Of a stretch of DNA of 5,590 nucleotides, positions 1-5,490 are shown piece by piece. How positions within the stretch are numbered: position 1 is the first letter of the stretch; the number at the start of each line of letters is the position of its first letter. The position numbers and the translations under genes were made by a program. The stretch comes from CAZCWX01 sp964502465 (lineage in GTDB: Bacteria; Desulfobacterota; Binatia; Bin18): positions 1 through 5,590 of the forward strand of contig CAZCWX010000244.1 in the NCBI GenBank assembly GCA_964502465.1, given 5' to 3'. The notes beneath the pieces are model-generated. The model was not told where the DNA came from. It saw nothing but the letters and a program-made list of their open reading frames with translations, and ran no database searches.

Positions 1-312
1 TTCGTCCAAATCTACAGCCAACAGGAAAACCTGGCCGCCTTCATTCGCAGCCTGGTCGGGCTAGATCGTAGGAGGGCGAAGGAGCGGTTTGCCACTTTCC
101 TCGACGGCCAGACGTATACGGCCGATCAAATCCGCTTCGTCAACTACATCATAGAGCACCTGACCGCCAACGGCACGATTGACCCTGCTCTCCTCTACGA
201 CCAACCCTACACCGCCATCCACGACCAGGGCCTCGACGGCGTCTTCCCCGATACCGAGGCCGAAGCCTTGCTGACAGTCGTGCGAGAGGTGAATGTGGTA
301 GTGGAGGAGTAA
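1..312 (+). CDS. hsdR: Type I restriction endonuclease R subunit (HsdR), C-terminal 103 residues, 5' end outside window
   Basis: Frame 1 is open from the first base to a TAA at 310-312, giving 103 residues. The sequence matches the C-terminal domain of EcoEI-type HsdR subunits: FLDGQTYTADQIRFVNYIIE (about residues 38-57), then HLTANGTIDPALLYDQPYT and a terminal acidic segment with GVFPDTEAEALL. In that family the R subunit is the ATP-dependent translocase and nuclease of the HsdRMS complex, and this C-terminal part mediates assembly with the methylase/specificity core rather than catalysis. The helicase and nuclease domains must lie to the left of the window, so integrity of the gene cannot be judged. 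hsdM and hsdS, if present, are also upstream or elsewhere. The gene converges on the regulator at 421-3465. Identification is by recall of the family pattern and is fairly firm. Confidence 0.85.
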   Translation, partial: FVQIYSQQENLAAFIRSLVGLDRRRAKERFATFLDGQTYTADQIRFVNYIIEHLTANGTIDPALLYDQPYTAIHDQGLDGVFPDTEAEALLTVVREVNVVVEE

Positions 313-367
313 CGGCCGAGGCCCGATGGAGAATTCTCGTCATTCTCACAATTTGTTGACTATCTGC

Positions 368-391
368 ACCATCTGCCTCCCGGCAGACGGT
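368..391. terminator. Intergenic hairpin between convergent genes, possible terminator without U-tract
   Basis: ACCATCTGCC (368-377) and GGCAGACGGT (382-391) pair around a 4-nt loop. In the minus-strand transcript the single mismatch becomes a G-U pair, giving a continuous 10-bp stem; in the plus-strand transcript it is an A-C mismatch. The stem lies 30 nt past the regulator's stop and 55 nt past the hsdR stop. Neither side is followed by a run of T in its direction, so it is not a canonical intrinsic terminator. The strand bias of the wobble pair favours use at the end of the regulator transcript. Confidence 0.35.
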
Positions 392-420
392 ATCACTAAA
401 AATGTAGAAGCCAGGGTTTC

Positions 421-3400
421 CTAATCTGTCAGCGGCCGGCCAGCCAGCGAACGCGTTGAGCCGTCCTCACTCATCTCACGAGCAGACGTGCTAACAGCGC
501 ACACTTCTCGCGCCACATTCACCACCCCTTCTAACGGCAGCGCCTGACCCGCTGCCCAAGCTTCCCACCAGCGGTTTGTGTCGATTTGGTCCTGTGCCGC
601 TTCCTGTTGTAGCCGGAGTTCGGCCTCCTTGTTGGGCGGCAACGGTATGCCCAGCGCCTCCCTCAGCGCGCTGGCCGCCCCCCAGAGACGGGCAGCTGTT
701 TCCACTGACCCTTCACATGCCGCCACTTCCGCAATCGCCTCCAGACAGTAGACGAGATGTTCGCGGTCGCCCAACTCGTCGAACAGATGCAGGCTCTCGG
801 CATAATGATGGTAGGCCCCGCGACTATCGCCCTGCTGCAGCACCATGTTACCCAGGCGCATCAGCGAATAGCCAATACCCACTTTTTCGCCCAACTGCCG
901 CCGCAGCGCCAGGCTCTCCTGATATAATGCCTGCGCCCGCTCTCTATCTCCCTCGACGTCGGCCACATCACCTAAATTCGTGAGCAGCATGGCAGCCAGA
1001 ATATGGTTGCCCAACTGCCGGCTTAGTGCCAGGCTCTCTTCGTAGTACGCTGCCGCGCGCCGATTGTCGCCGAGCCGGCCTGCCGCCGCGCCCAGATTGT
1101 TGAGGCACGTAGCAACGCCCCAGGCATCGCCCAACTCACGCCGCAGGTGCAGACTTTGCTCGAGCAACTGAATGGCCTCGTCATAGCGCCCCTGATGCAG
1201 GGCGAGGACGCCCAGGTTGTTGGTAAGGTGGGCAATGCCATCCTTGTCATCGAGCTGTCGGTAGAGGCGAAGGCTGGTTTCGAAGTCGGCCGTCGCCTGC
1301 TCGTAGTCGCTCTGGTACCAGGCCAGCACCCCGGCCCCTTTCAGCGTCTTCGCCTGCAGGTGCGGCGGCAGCGCCCGTTCGGCGGCTAAAATACGCGCCA
1401 GCCAGCTTCGGCCTTCGTCTAAATGGCCGCGGAGCTGCCAGAAACGCCAGATGGCGCTGCCCAGGTGCGCAGCCGTTTCCACTTCACCCTCCGCCAGCGC
1501 CCAGGCCAGCGCCGCCCGCACGTTGTCATTCTCCTCATCCAGCCGCGTCAGCCACGCTTGCTGTTCCCCGCCGGTGAGATGAGGCTCGGCCTCCTCAGCC
1601 AGCGTACGGTAGTAAGCCGCGAAATCGTTGGTGGATACCGCCTCCTCATCTGCCGCGACTAACTTTTCGGCAGCAAACTGGCGTAGCAACTCATGCAGGG
1701 CGTAGCGTCCGTTAGCGTGGCGCCTTATAAACGATTTGTCAACTAATGCCGCCAATACGTGCAGCGACGCATCCGCTACCTCAACCGCGGCCGCCCGCCG
1801 GAAACCGCCACGAAATAAGGACAACCGCCGCAGCACCGCCCGTTCCTCGTCCGCCAGCAGCTCCCAGGAACGATTGAAAACCGCAGTCAGGCTCCGGTGC
1901 CGTTCCGGTTGGTCGCGCAGGCTGGTCGTTAGAAAGCCGATGCTTTGTGCAATCTCCGCTGCAATGTCATGACAGGGCAGCACCCGCACCCAGGCAGCCG
2001 CCAGTTCAAGCGCCAGCGGCAGCCCCTCCACCAGCCGGCAGATTTGCACGATGCTGTCCTGGTTGTCCGCTGTCAGAGCAAAGTCAGCGCGCACGCGGCG
2101 GGCGCTCTGCACGAATAGCCGCACGGCGTCATTGCCACTGACGTCGCTGCCTGTTGCCTGCGGCACGGGCAGCCCCCTCACGTCGAAGAGCTGTTCGCCG
2201 CGAAGATTCAGGCGCTCCCGCGATGTGATCAGCAGCGTCACCTCTGGCGCCTCGTGCAAGATTTCCGTCAGTAGGCTCGTTTCTGGCAGCAAGTGCTCGT
2301 AATTATCGAGCAGCAGCATCAGCTCCTTGCGGCGTAACGCCTCCAACAGCGTGGCCTTGGGATCGGCCATACCAGGCTCCAGGCCCAGCGCGGCAGCAAG
2401 GGTGCCCGCCAGCAGATTGCCGCCATCGAGTGAACCAAGTGGCACAAAGAAGACGCCGTCGGCAAAAACGTCGAGACATTCCGTCGCCGTTTGCAGCGCC
2501 AGCCGTGTCTTGCCCACACCGCCTGGTCCAACCAGCGTTAACAACCTGCAGCCTGTCTCATCCATTTGTCGCGCGATAGCCCCCAGTTCGGCCTCACGAC
2601 CGACAAAGGGAGTGGCAGGCGGCGGCAGCGTATGCGAGCGGTCGCCGGGCAGCGCCAGTTGCGCCGCCGCAATCGGACTCTCGTCGCTGGCGTCGCGAAT
2701 CTGCCTGTAGAGCATCGTCGTTTCCGCTTCCGGCTCAACGCCCAGCTCTTCGTCCAGAATTTGGCGGCACCGCTCATACTGCTCTAGAGCCGCCCCTCGC
2801 TCTCCACTTAACATATAGAGCCGCATCATCAGCCGGTGTGCTTCCTCGCTCCAGCGGTCTAGCTCCAATTGCCGCCATGCCGCCTGCCGTGCGTGCTCGT
2901 AATAACCACGCCTCTCATAATAGCGCGCCAGTTGCGCTAGCGCCTCCACCGCCTGCCGGTGCAGCCACTCTCGCTTCACGGTTGCCCACTCTTCAAAGGC
3001 AATGCTGTCGGACACCGAGAAGTCGGCCAGAAAGGGTCCACGATAGTGGGCCGCCGCCTGCTCCAGCCGCCTGGCGCAGGCGTGGCAGCTCTCCGCCTGG
3101 CGGTGGTTGTGCCGGCGGCACAAAGCCAGCAGCTCCACAAACGCATGGACGTCAAGCCAGGTGTCGCTTTCGCGGTTGAACTGCAGGAACGCGCGGCTGG
3201 TAAGGAGATACGGCGGATCCGCGTCGCGATCGCCGATGGCCTCGCGCAGCGTTAGCAGCGATTGCCGCAAATTGTTGCGCCCGGCCAACTCCGTTTGCTC
3301 TTCCCACAGCATCGCCATCAGTGCTTCCCGCCGGTGCGGGCGGTCCGCTTCCACAGCCAGGTATGCCAGCAGCGCCTGCACTTTGCCATACCTGAAACCG

Positions 3401-3465
3401 CTGACGGCTTCTCCTGCCCGCGTCACCTGGTAAGAACCCAATAACGAGAGGGATAGTTGGGCCAT
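421..3465 (-). CDS. Large SARP-type transcriptional regulator: winged helix + BTAD + NB-ARC-like ATPase + TPR
   Basis: This 1014-residue protein is probably a cytoplasmic, nucleotide-controlled transcription activator of the AfsR/SARP type. An OmpR-like winged helix occupies about residues 1-98. A bacterial transcriptional activator domain follows at about 103-258, ending in the typical DEELGVEPEAET segment. An NB-ARC/STAND-like ATPase spans about 285-520: Walker A GPGGVGKT at 313-320, Walker B LMLLLDNYEHL at 382-392, TSRERL at 414-419, and GLPLALELAA at 481-490. A second helical/winged-helix segment (about 522-605, including RSWELLADEE) leads to roughly five or six TPRs at about 690-940. There is no LuxR-type C-terminal helix-turn-helix, so DNA binding is assigned to the N-terminus. 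The start is ATG 3465, preceded by AGGAG. A GTG 26 codons upstream (3543) is in frame but would add an Arg-rich extension before the conserved beta-strand start and lacks a ribosome site. An extended -10 and 11-bp-phased motifs lie upstream. The signal that it senses is unknown. Confidence 0.9.
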   Translation of the reverse strand: MAQLSLSLLGSYQVTRAGEAVSGFRYGKVQALLAYLAVEADRPHRREALMAMLWEEQTELAGRNNLRQSLLTLREAIGDRDADPPYLLTSRAFLQFNRESDTWLDVHAFVELLALCRRHNHRQAESCHACARRLEQAAAHYRGPFLADFSVSDSIAFEEWATVKREWLHRQAVEALAQLARYYERRGYYEHARQAAWRQLELDRWSEEAHRLMMRLYMLSGERGAALEQYERCRQILDEELGVEPEAETTMLYRQIRDASDESPIAAAQLALPGDRSHTLPPPATPFVGREAELGAIARQMDETGCRLLTLVGPGGVGKTRLALQTATECLDVFADGVFFVPLGSLDGGNLLAGTLAAALGLEPGMADPKATLLEALRRKELMLLLDNYEHLLPETSLLTEILHEAPEVTLLITSRERLNLRGEQLFDVRGLPVPQATGSDVSGNDAVRLFVQSARRVRADFALTADNQDSIVQICRLVEGLPLALELAAAWVRVLPCHDIAAEIAQSIGFLTTSLRDQPERHRSLTAVFNRSWELLADEERAVLRRLSLFRGGFRRAAAVEVADASLHVLAALVDKSFIRRHANGRYALHELLRQFAAEKLVAADEEAVSTNDFAAYYRTLAEEAEPHLTGGEQQAWLTRLDEENDNVRAALAWALAEGEVETAAHLGSAIWRFWQLRGHLDEGRSWLARILAAERALPPHLQAKTLKGAGVLAWYQSDYEQATADFETSLRLYRQLDDKDGIAHLTNNLGVLALHQGRYDEAIQLLEQSLHLRRELGDAWGVATCLNNLGAAAGRLGDNRRAAAYYEESLALSRQLGNHILAAMLLTNLGDVADVEGDRERAQALYQESLALRRQLGEKVGIGYSLMRLGNMVLQQGDSRGAYHHYAESLHLFDELGDREHLVYCLEAIAEVAACEGSVETAARLWGAASALREALGIPLPPNKEAELRLQQEAAQDQIDTNRWWEAWAAGQALPLEGVVNVAREVCAVSTSAREMSEDGSTRSLAGRPLTD

Positions 3466-3475
3466 GGCTATTAGT

Positions 3476-3480
3476 CTCCT
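3476..3480 (-). promoter_or_regulatory. Ribosome binding site fixing the regulator start
   Basis: On the minus strand AGGAG lies 10 nt before the ATG at 3465. It supports MAQLSLSLLG as the N-terminus. This is the usual opening beta-strand of the SARP winged helix, so the upstream in-frame GTG at 3543 is not needed. Confidence 0.8.
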
Positions 3481-3570
3481 GTTTCCCTTGATAAATCGCG
3501 GGCGGCGCGCTCCTGTTGTTACAACGCCCGAATCCCGGCGCACGGACGCCCACCATACCTGATTAGCTCA

Positions 3571-3579
3571 ATTATAGCA
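3571..3579 (-). promoter_or_regulatory. Extended -10 promoter element of the regulator gene
   Basis: The minus strand reads TGC followed by a perfect TATAAT (plus strand ATTATA at 3571-3576 and GCA at 3577-3579). This is the TGnTATAAT form that can work without a good -35. No consensus -35 is present at 17 bp; the best is TTGGGA at a short 14-bp spacing. Transcription would begin near 3564 and leave a leader of about 100 nt before the ATG at 3465. Confidence 0.6.
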
Positions 3580-3593
3580 GGCAAGTGCCGTCC

Positions 3594-3622
3594 CAACGGT
3601 CTTTTAACAGTTTGCTAACGGC
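3594..3622 (-). promoter_or_regulatory. Candidate three-copy operator with exact 11-bp period upstream of the regulator
   Basis: On the plus strand AACGGT (3595-3600), AACAGT (3606-3611) and AACGGC (3617-3622) begin exactly 11 bp apart. Read on the regulator's strand they are GCCGTT, ACTGTT and ACCGTT. These resemble the ATCGTT/ATCGTG units at 5426-5475. The nearest copy lies 18 nt upstream of the TATAAT at 3576, about one helical turn further away than in the 5425-5490 promoter. A possible degenerate fourth unit at 3584-3589 would fill the gap but is weak. The use as an operator is inferred from spacing and from the regulator family. Confidence 0.4.
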
Positions 3623-3653
3623 TGCCGGCAAAATAGACGTCGTAGCTACTTTA

Positions 3654-3703
3654 TTTAATGCATCAGGAAATGTACTGCTTTAATGCATCAGGAAGTGTAC
3701 TGC
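3654..3703 (+). repeat. Tandem direct repeat, two 25-bp units differing at one base
   Basis: Units at 3654-3678 and 3679-3703 abut with no spacer. Each starts TTTAATGCATCAGGAA and ends TGTACTGC; the only difference is A versus G at the 17th base (3670 and 3695). The pair lies in the divergent control region, its right edge 76 nt before the start of the collagen-like gene. It could be a tandem binding site for a regulator of the plus-strand genes. It could also be a remnant of a mobile-element end of the type that carries multiple short repeats, as IS21-family ends do. No transposase gene or target duplication is visible nearby. Confidence 0.85.
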
Positions 3704-3765
3704 GCGACGCCCTGCTCAATATCTGGATGACATGCCGCCAGTCGCTCTTCTGAGCCCCATTAAGC

Positions 3766-3771
3766 AAGGAG
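3766..3771 (+). promoter_or_regulatory. Ribosome binding site fixing the start of the collagen-like gene
   Basis: AAGGAG stands 8 nt before ATG 3780. It selects MKRFTFLMLALVLL, a clean signal peptide, over an in-frame ATG at 3732 that would place 16 extra polar residues in front of it. Confidence 0.85.
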
Positions 3772-3779
3772 AAAGGAAA

Positions 3780-4787
3780 ATGAAACGCTTTACTTTTCTT
3801 ATGTTGGCTCTCGTATTACTCTCGGGCGTCGTCCTCGTTTCTGCCCACGGCGGCGATGCCAATCTGGTCCATGCTTGTGTCAAGAGCAATGGCCAGGTGA
3901 CCATTCTGCTCGATCCTGACGCGACCTGTCAGGCCAATGAGACCGCGCTGGACTGGGGCATCATTGGCCCGCCAGGACCGCAAGGCGAGCCGGGCCCACA
4001 GGGTCCCGCCGGACCAGAAGGACCCACAGGTTCACAGGGAGAAGCTGGACCCCAAGGTCCTGAAGGACCTGCCGGACCCCAGGGTCCCCCTGGAGCGCAG
4101 GGAGAACCGGGACAGGGACTTTCCTCCCTGGACGATCTTTCCGGCGTCCCCTGTAATGTCGGCGACACTGGTGAAGGCGTGGTGGACGTCGCTTATGCCA
4201 ACGACGGGACCATTTCGCTGACCTGTGTGCCGACAAACCTACTGAGCCTTACAGTCAGCAAGTCTGGTTCCGGCCAAGGCACAGTCACCAGTAACCCGGC
4301 CGGCATACACTGCGGCGACGACTGCGATCACGCTTTCGCTCCCAATCAGTCCGTCACCTTTAACGCCACGCCCCTTTCCGGTAGTGTCTTCGCCGGCTGG
4401 GATGGACCGTGCACTGGTCTTGGCGCCTGTACAGTGACAATGAATCAGGCCCACCAGGTAGGCGCGCGCTTTGAGTGGCTCCATACGCTGCGACTTCAAA
4501 TCAGGAGCGAACAAAACATCTTCGAGGTTGGTACCGGTAGCGTGACGATCCAGCAGCCGCCTCCATTTGAGACCTGCCAGTCTCTGCTTTCGGCCGGCAC
4601 GCGCCTATGTTTCGATCGCGTCGTCCCGCAAGCTACGGTGGTCACGCTCGTCGCAACGCCCGACGCCGGCGACAGCTTCGCCGGTTGGATCGGAGTTCCG
4701 GCATGCGGCAGTAATCCAACCTGTTCCTTCACCATGACATACGGTGGCCCTACCGCCGTGACCGTAACGGCGCGCTTCCTTCCTTAA
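3780..4787 (+). CDS. Exported collagen-like protein with two Cys-rich B-repeat domains
   Basis: The protein is 335 residues. Residues 1-22 form a Sec signal peptide (KR, hydrophobic core, VSA before H23). Next comes a small Cys module, C33 to C50, of the HACVKSNGQ...ATCQANETALDW type, often seen just before bacterial collagen stretches. Residues 63-113 are 17 uninterrupted Gly-X-Y triplets, rich in GPQ, GEP and GPA. A linker with C125 and C149 follows (SLDDLSGVPCNVGDTGEG). Residues 157-231 form a divergent InlB-type B-repeat (GSGQGTVTSNPAGIHCG, FAGWDG, CTVTM). Residues 237-333 form a second, altered copy that retains FAGW, the Cys pair near 309-315 and VTARF. No C-terminal membrane anchor, sorting motif or enzymatic domain is visible, so the product is probably released or loosely surface-bound. 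A short triple helix with beta-rich heads suggests a structural or adhesive role, which is inference. No good promoter was identified besides the repeat-containing upstream region. Confidence 0.85.
   Translation: MKRFTFLMLALVLLSGVVLVSAHGGDANLVHACVKSNGQVTILLDPDATCQANETALDWGIIGPPGPQGEPGPQGPAGPEGPTGSQGEAGPQGPEGPAGPQGPPGAQGEPGQGLSSLDDLSGVPCNVGDTGEGVVDVAYANDGTISLTCVPTNLLSLTVSKSGSGQGTVTSNPAGIHCGDDCDHAFAPNQSVTFNATPLSGSVFAGWDGPCTGLGACTVTMNQAHQVGARFEWLHTLRLQIRSEQNIFEVGTGSVTIQQPPPFETCQSLLSAGTRLCFDRVVPQATVVTLVATPDAGDSFAGWIGVPACGSNPTCSFTMTYGGPTAVTVTARFLP
3966..4118 (+). repeat. Collagen-like Gly-X-Y coding repeat
   Basis: Seventeen consecutive codon triplets begin with Gly, most with Pro, Gln or Glu at X and Y. 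The underlying 9-bp-phased DNA is also repetitive (variants of GGACCCCAAGGTCC and GGACCTGCC), so this tract may change length by slippage. Confidence 0.85.
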
Positions 4788-4805
4788 TTGTCTTTGATCA
4801 CGATA

Positions 4806-4844
4806 TGCCCGGGGGCGTGAACGCAATCATTCACCCCCCGGGCA
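4806..4844 (+). terminator. Strong intercistronic hairpin, possible terminator or processing/stability element
   Basis: TGCCCGGGGG-C-GTGAA (4806-4821) pairs with TTCACCCCCCGGGCA (4830-4844) around an 8-nt loop. This gives 15 base pairs with one bulged C at 4816. It starts 18 nt after the stop of the collagen-like gene and ends 29 nt before the next ATG. No T-run follows, so rho-independent termination is doubtful. The structure could separate expression of the two genes by partial termination or by protecting the upstream mRNA end. Confidence 0.55.
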
Positions 4845-4873
4845 ATGCCCCGGTATAGAGGAGGCCAGGCATC

Positions 4874-5089
4874 ATGACACCTTCGACCCCCAAACCAACC
4901 TATCACGCATATCTCATTCGCCTGTGGTCCGCCCATGAACAGGATCAGGTGGTGTGGCGCGCCTCACTGGAGAACCCACGTACTAGAGAGCTGTTAGGCT
5001 TTACATCATTAGAACGGTTATTTGCCTTCCTGCAAGACCAGACCGCCCTCTTCACCGAGGATGAAGAACAAGGGCTGACTCTTAAATAA
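4874..5089 (+). CDS. Small WRASLE-type conserved protein, 71 aa, function unknown
   Basis: The ATG at 4874 has GAGGAGG 9 nt upstream (4858-4864) and the frame ends at TAA 5087-5089. The product lacks a signal peptide or membrane segment and is predicted to be cytoplasmic. Its core, YLIRLWSA...VVWRASLENPRTRELLGFTSLERLFAFLQDQT (about residues 13-56), alternates short strands and a final amphipathic helix. I recognise the pattern YLxRLW/WRASLExPxT/GFxSLExLFAFL from small hypothetical proteins of Chloroflexota, but I know of no established function. The acidic tail (EDEEQG) follows the helix. It lies 86 nt after the collagen-like gene, past a strong hairpin, and 41 nt before the lipoprotein frame. 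It may therefore be cotranscribed with either. A role as a small partner or adaptor is a guess only. Confidence 0.75.
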   Translation: MTPSTPKPTYHAYLIRLWSAHEQDQVVWRASLENPRTRELLGFTSLERLFAFLQDQTALFTEDEEQGLTLK

Positions 5090-5130
5090 GGAAAGACCAG
5101 AGCAAATCTCATTCAAAAAGGAGTAAGATA

Positions 5131-5340
5131 ATGTCACGAGTAACAACTGTACTGTTCATATTGGTAATTTGCGTGCTGTTGCTGGCCGCCTGCTCACCCG
5201 CAGCTGAAACTGAAGTTGAGGACGCCATCGCTCCGGCCGAAAACGCCAAAGCGGAAGCGGCTGTAAACGAAGTCACTTTCACCGCCGTAGAGTACAGCTT
5301 CGAGGGGCCGGAAAGTATTCCCGCCGGCTGGACTCGCTGA
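5131..5340 (+). pseudogene. Lipoprotein gene with apparently truncated 3' end (69 residues)
   Basis: The ATG at 5131 is preceded by AAGGAG with a 7-nt gap (5118-5123). Residues 1-21 form a lipoprotein signal peptide with lipobox L18-A19-A20-C21, so the protein would be acylated at C21. A low-complexity Ala/Glu linker (22-46) follows. The last 22 residues, VTFTAVEYSFEGPESIPAGWTR, look like the first strands of a cupredoxin-like domain. In comparable lipoproteins, as I recall them, this continues into a longer beta-sandwich starting with strands such as IRLVNxG. Here a TGA follows immediately at 5338-5340. Neither other frame downstream continues the expected fold: one hits a stop within a few codons, and the other gives an unrelated peptide. 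It may be a remnant left by a deletion or by insertion of downstream DNA. A genuine short lipoprotein cannot be excluded. Confidence 0.6.
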
Positions 5341-5424
5341 GCATATGATACTTTTGGGGGGCGCGAGTGTCAATCCACCTTCACTACCTCACCACCTGAT
5401 TCGATGTAATTACCCCATGAAGGC

Positions 5425-5475
5425 AATCGTTATTGAATCGTGCCTGAATCGTTATCAAATCGTTCTAAGATCGTG
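5425..5475 (+). promoter_or_regulatory. Five-copy direct-repeat operator with exact 11-bp period (SARP-type)
   Basis: ATCGT begins at 5426, 5437, 5448, 5459 and 5470. As heptamers the units are AATCGTT, AATCGTG, AATCGTT, AATCGTT and GATCGTG, with 4-bp spacers. Direct heptamer repeats at 11-bp intervals on one DNA face are the known binding pattern of SARP activators. The array ends 9 bp before a -10 box and covers the place where a -35 would be. The likely binder is the BTAD regulator in this window or a paralogue; that link is inference. Confidence 0.75.
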
Positions 5476-5484
5476 ATCCTCAGT

Positions 5485-5490
5485 TATACT
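5485..5490 (+). promoter_or_regulatory. -10 element of an activator-dependent promoter
   Basis: TATACT differs from TATAAT at one base. At 17-bp spacing the -35 position reads GTTCTA (5462-5467), far from TTGACA and inside the phased repeat array, as expected of a promoter that needs an activator bound over its -35 region. Transcription would run rightwards from about 5497. No start codon with an open frame follows before 5590, so the leader is at least about 90 nt and the gene lies outside the window. Confidence 0.65.

Noticed and set aside
329..338. Palindrome GAGAATTCTC as a regulatory site
   Set aside because: It is a single 10-bp palindrome between two convergent gene ends, with no promoter or second copy; chance is sufficient.
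351..396. Promoter built on TTGACT at 356-361 facing right
   Set aside because: No -10 at suitable spacing (the position reads CCCGGC), and it would point into the antisense of the regulator.
3515..3525. Inverted repeat GTTGTTACAAC in the regulator leader as an operator
   Set aside because: The arms are only 5 bp around one base and there is no second copy; too short to support on its own.
3466..3543. N-terminal extension of the regulator from GTG 3543
   Set aside because: No ribosome site precedes it, the added 26 residues are Arg-rich and precede the conserved first strand, and a good AGGAG stands before ATG 3465.
3152..3556. 134-residue minus-strand frame overlapping the regulator start
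   Set aside because: It lies in another frame of the well-supported regulator gene, shows no family resemblance and is a GC-driven shadow.
3654..3703. CRISPR array
   Set aside because: There are only two units, they abut without spacers, and no cas gene is nearby.
3929..4236. Gly/Pro-rich frames on both strands across the collagen segment
   Set aside because: They arise because GGX-CCX repeats read as Gly/Pro in several frames. Only the plus frame from 3780 has a ribosome site, a signal peptide and coherent domains.
5341..5475. Frameshifted continuation of the lipoprotein
   Set aside because: One alternative frame stops within a few codons. The other yields a peptide without beta-sandwich pattern, and it runs through the phased operator.
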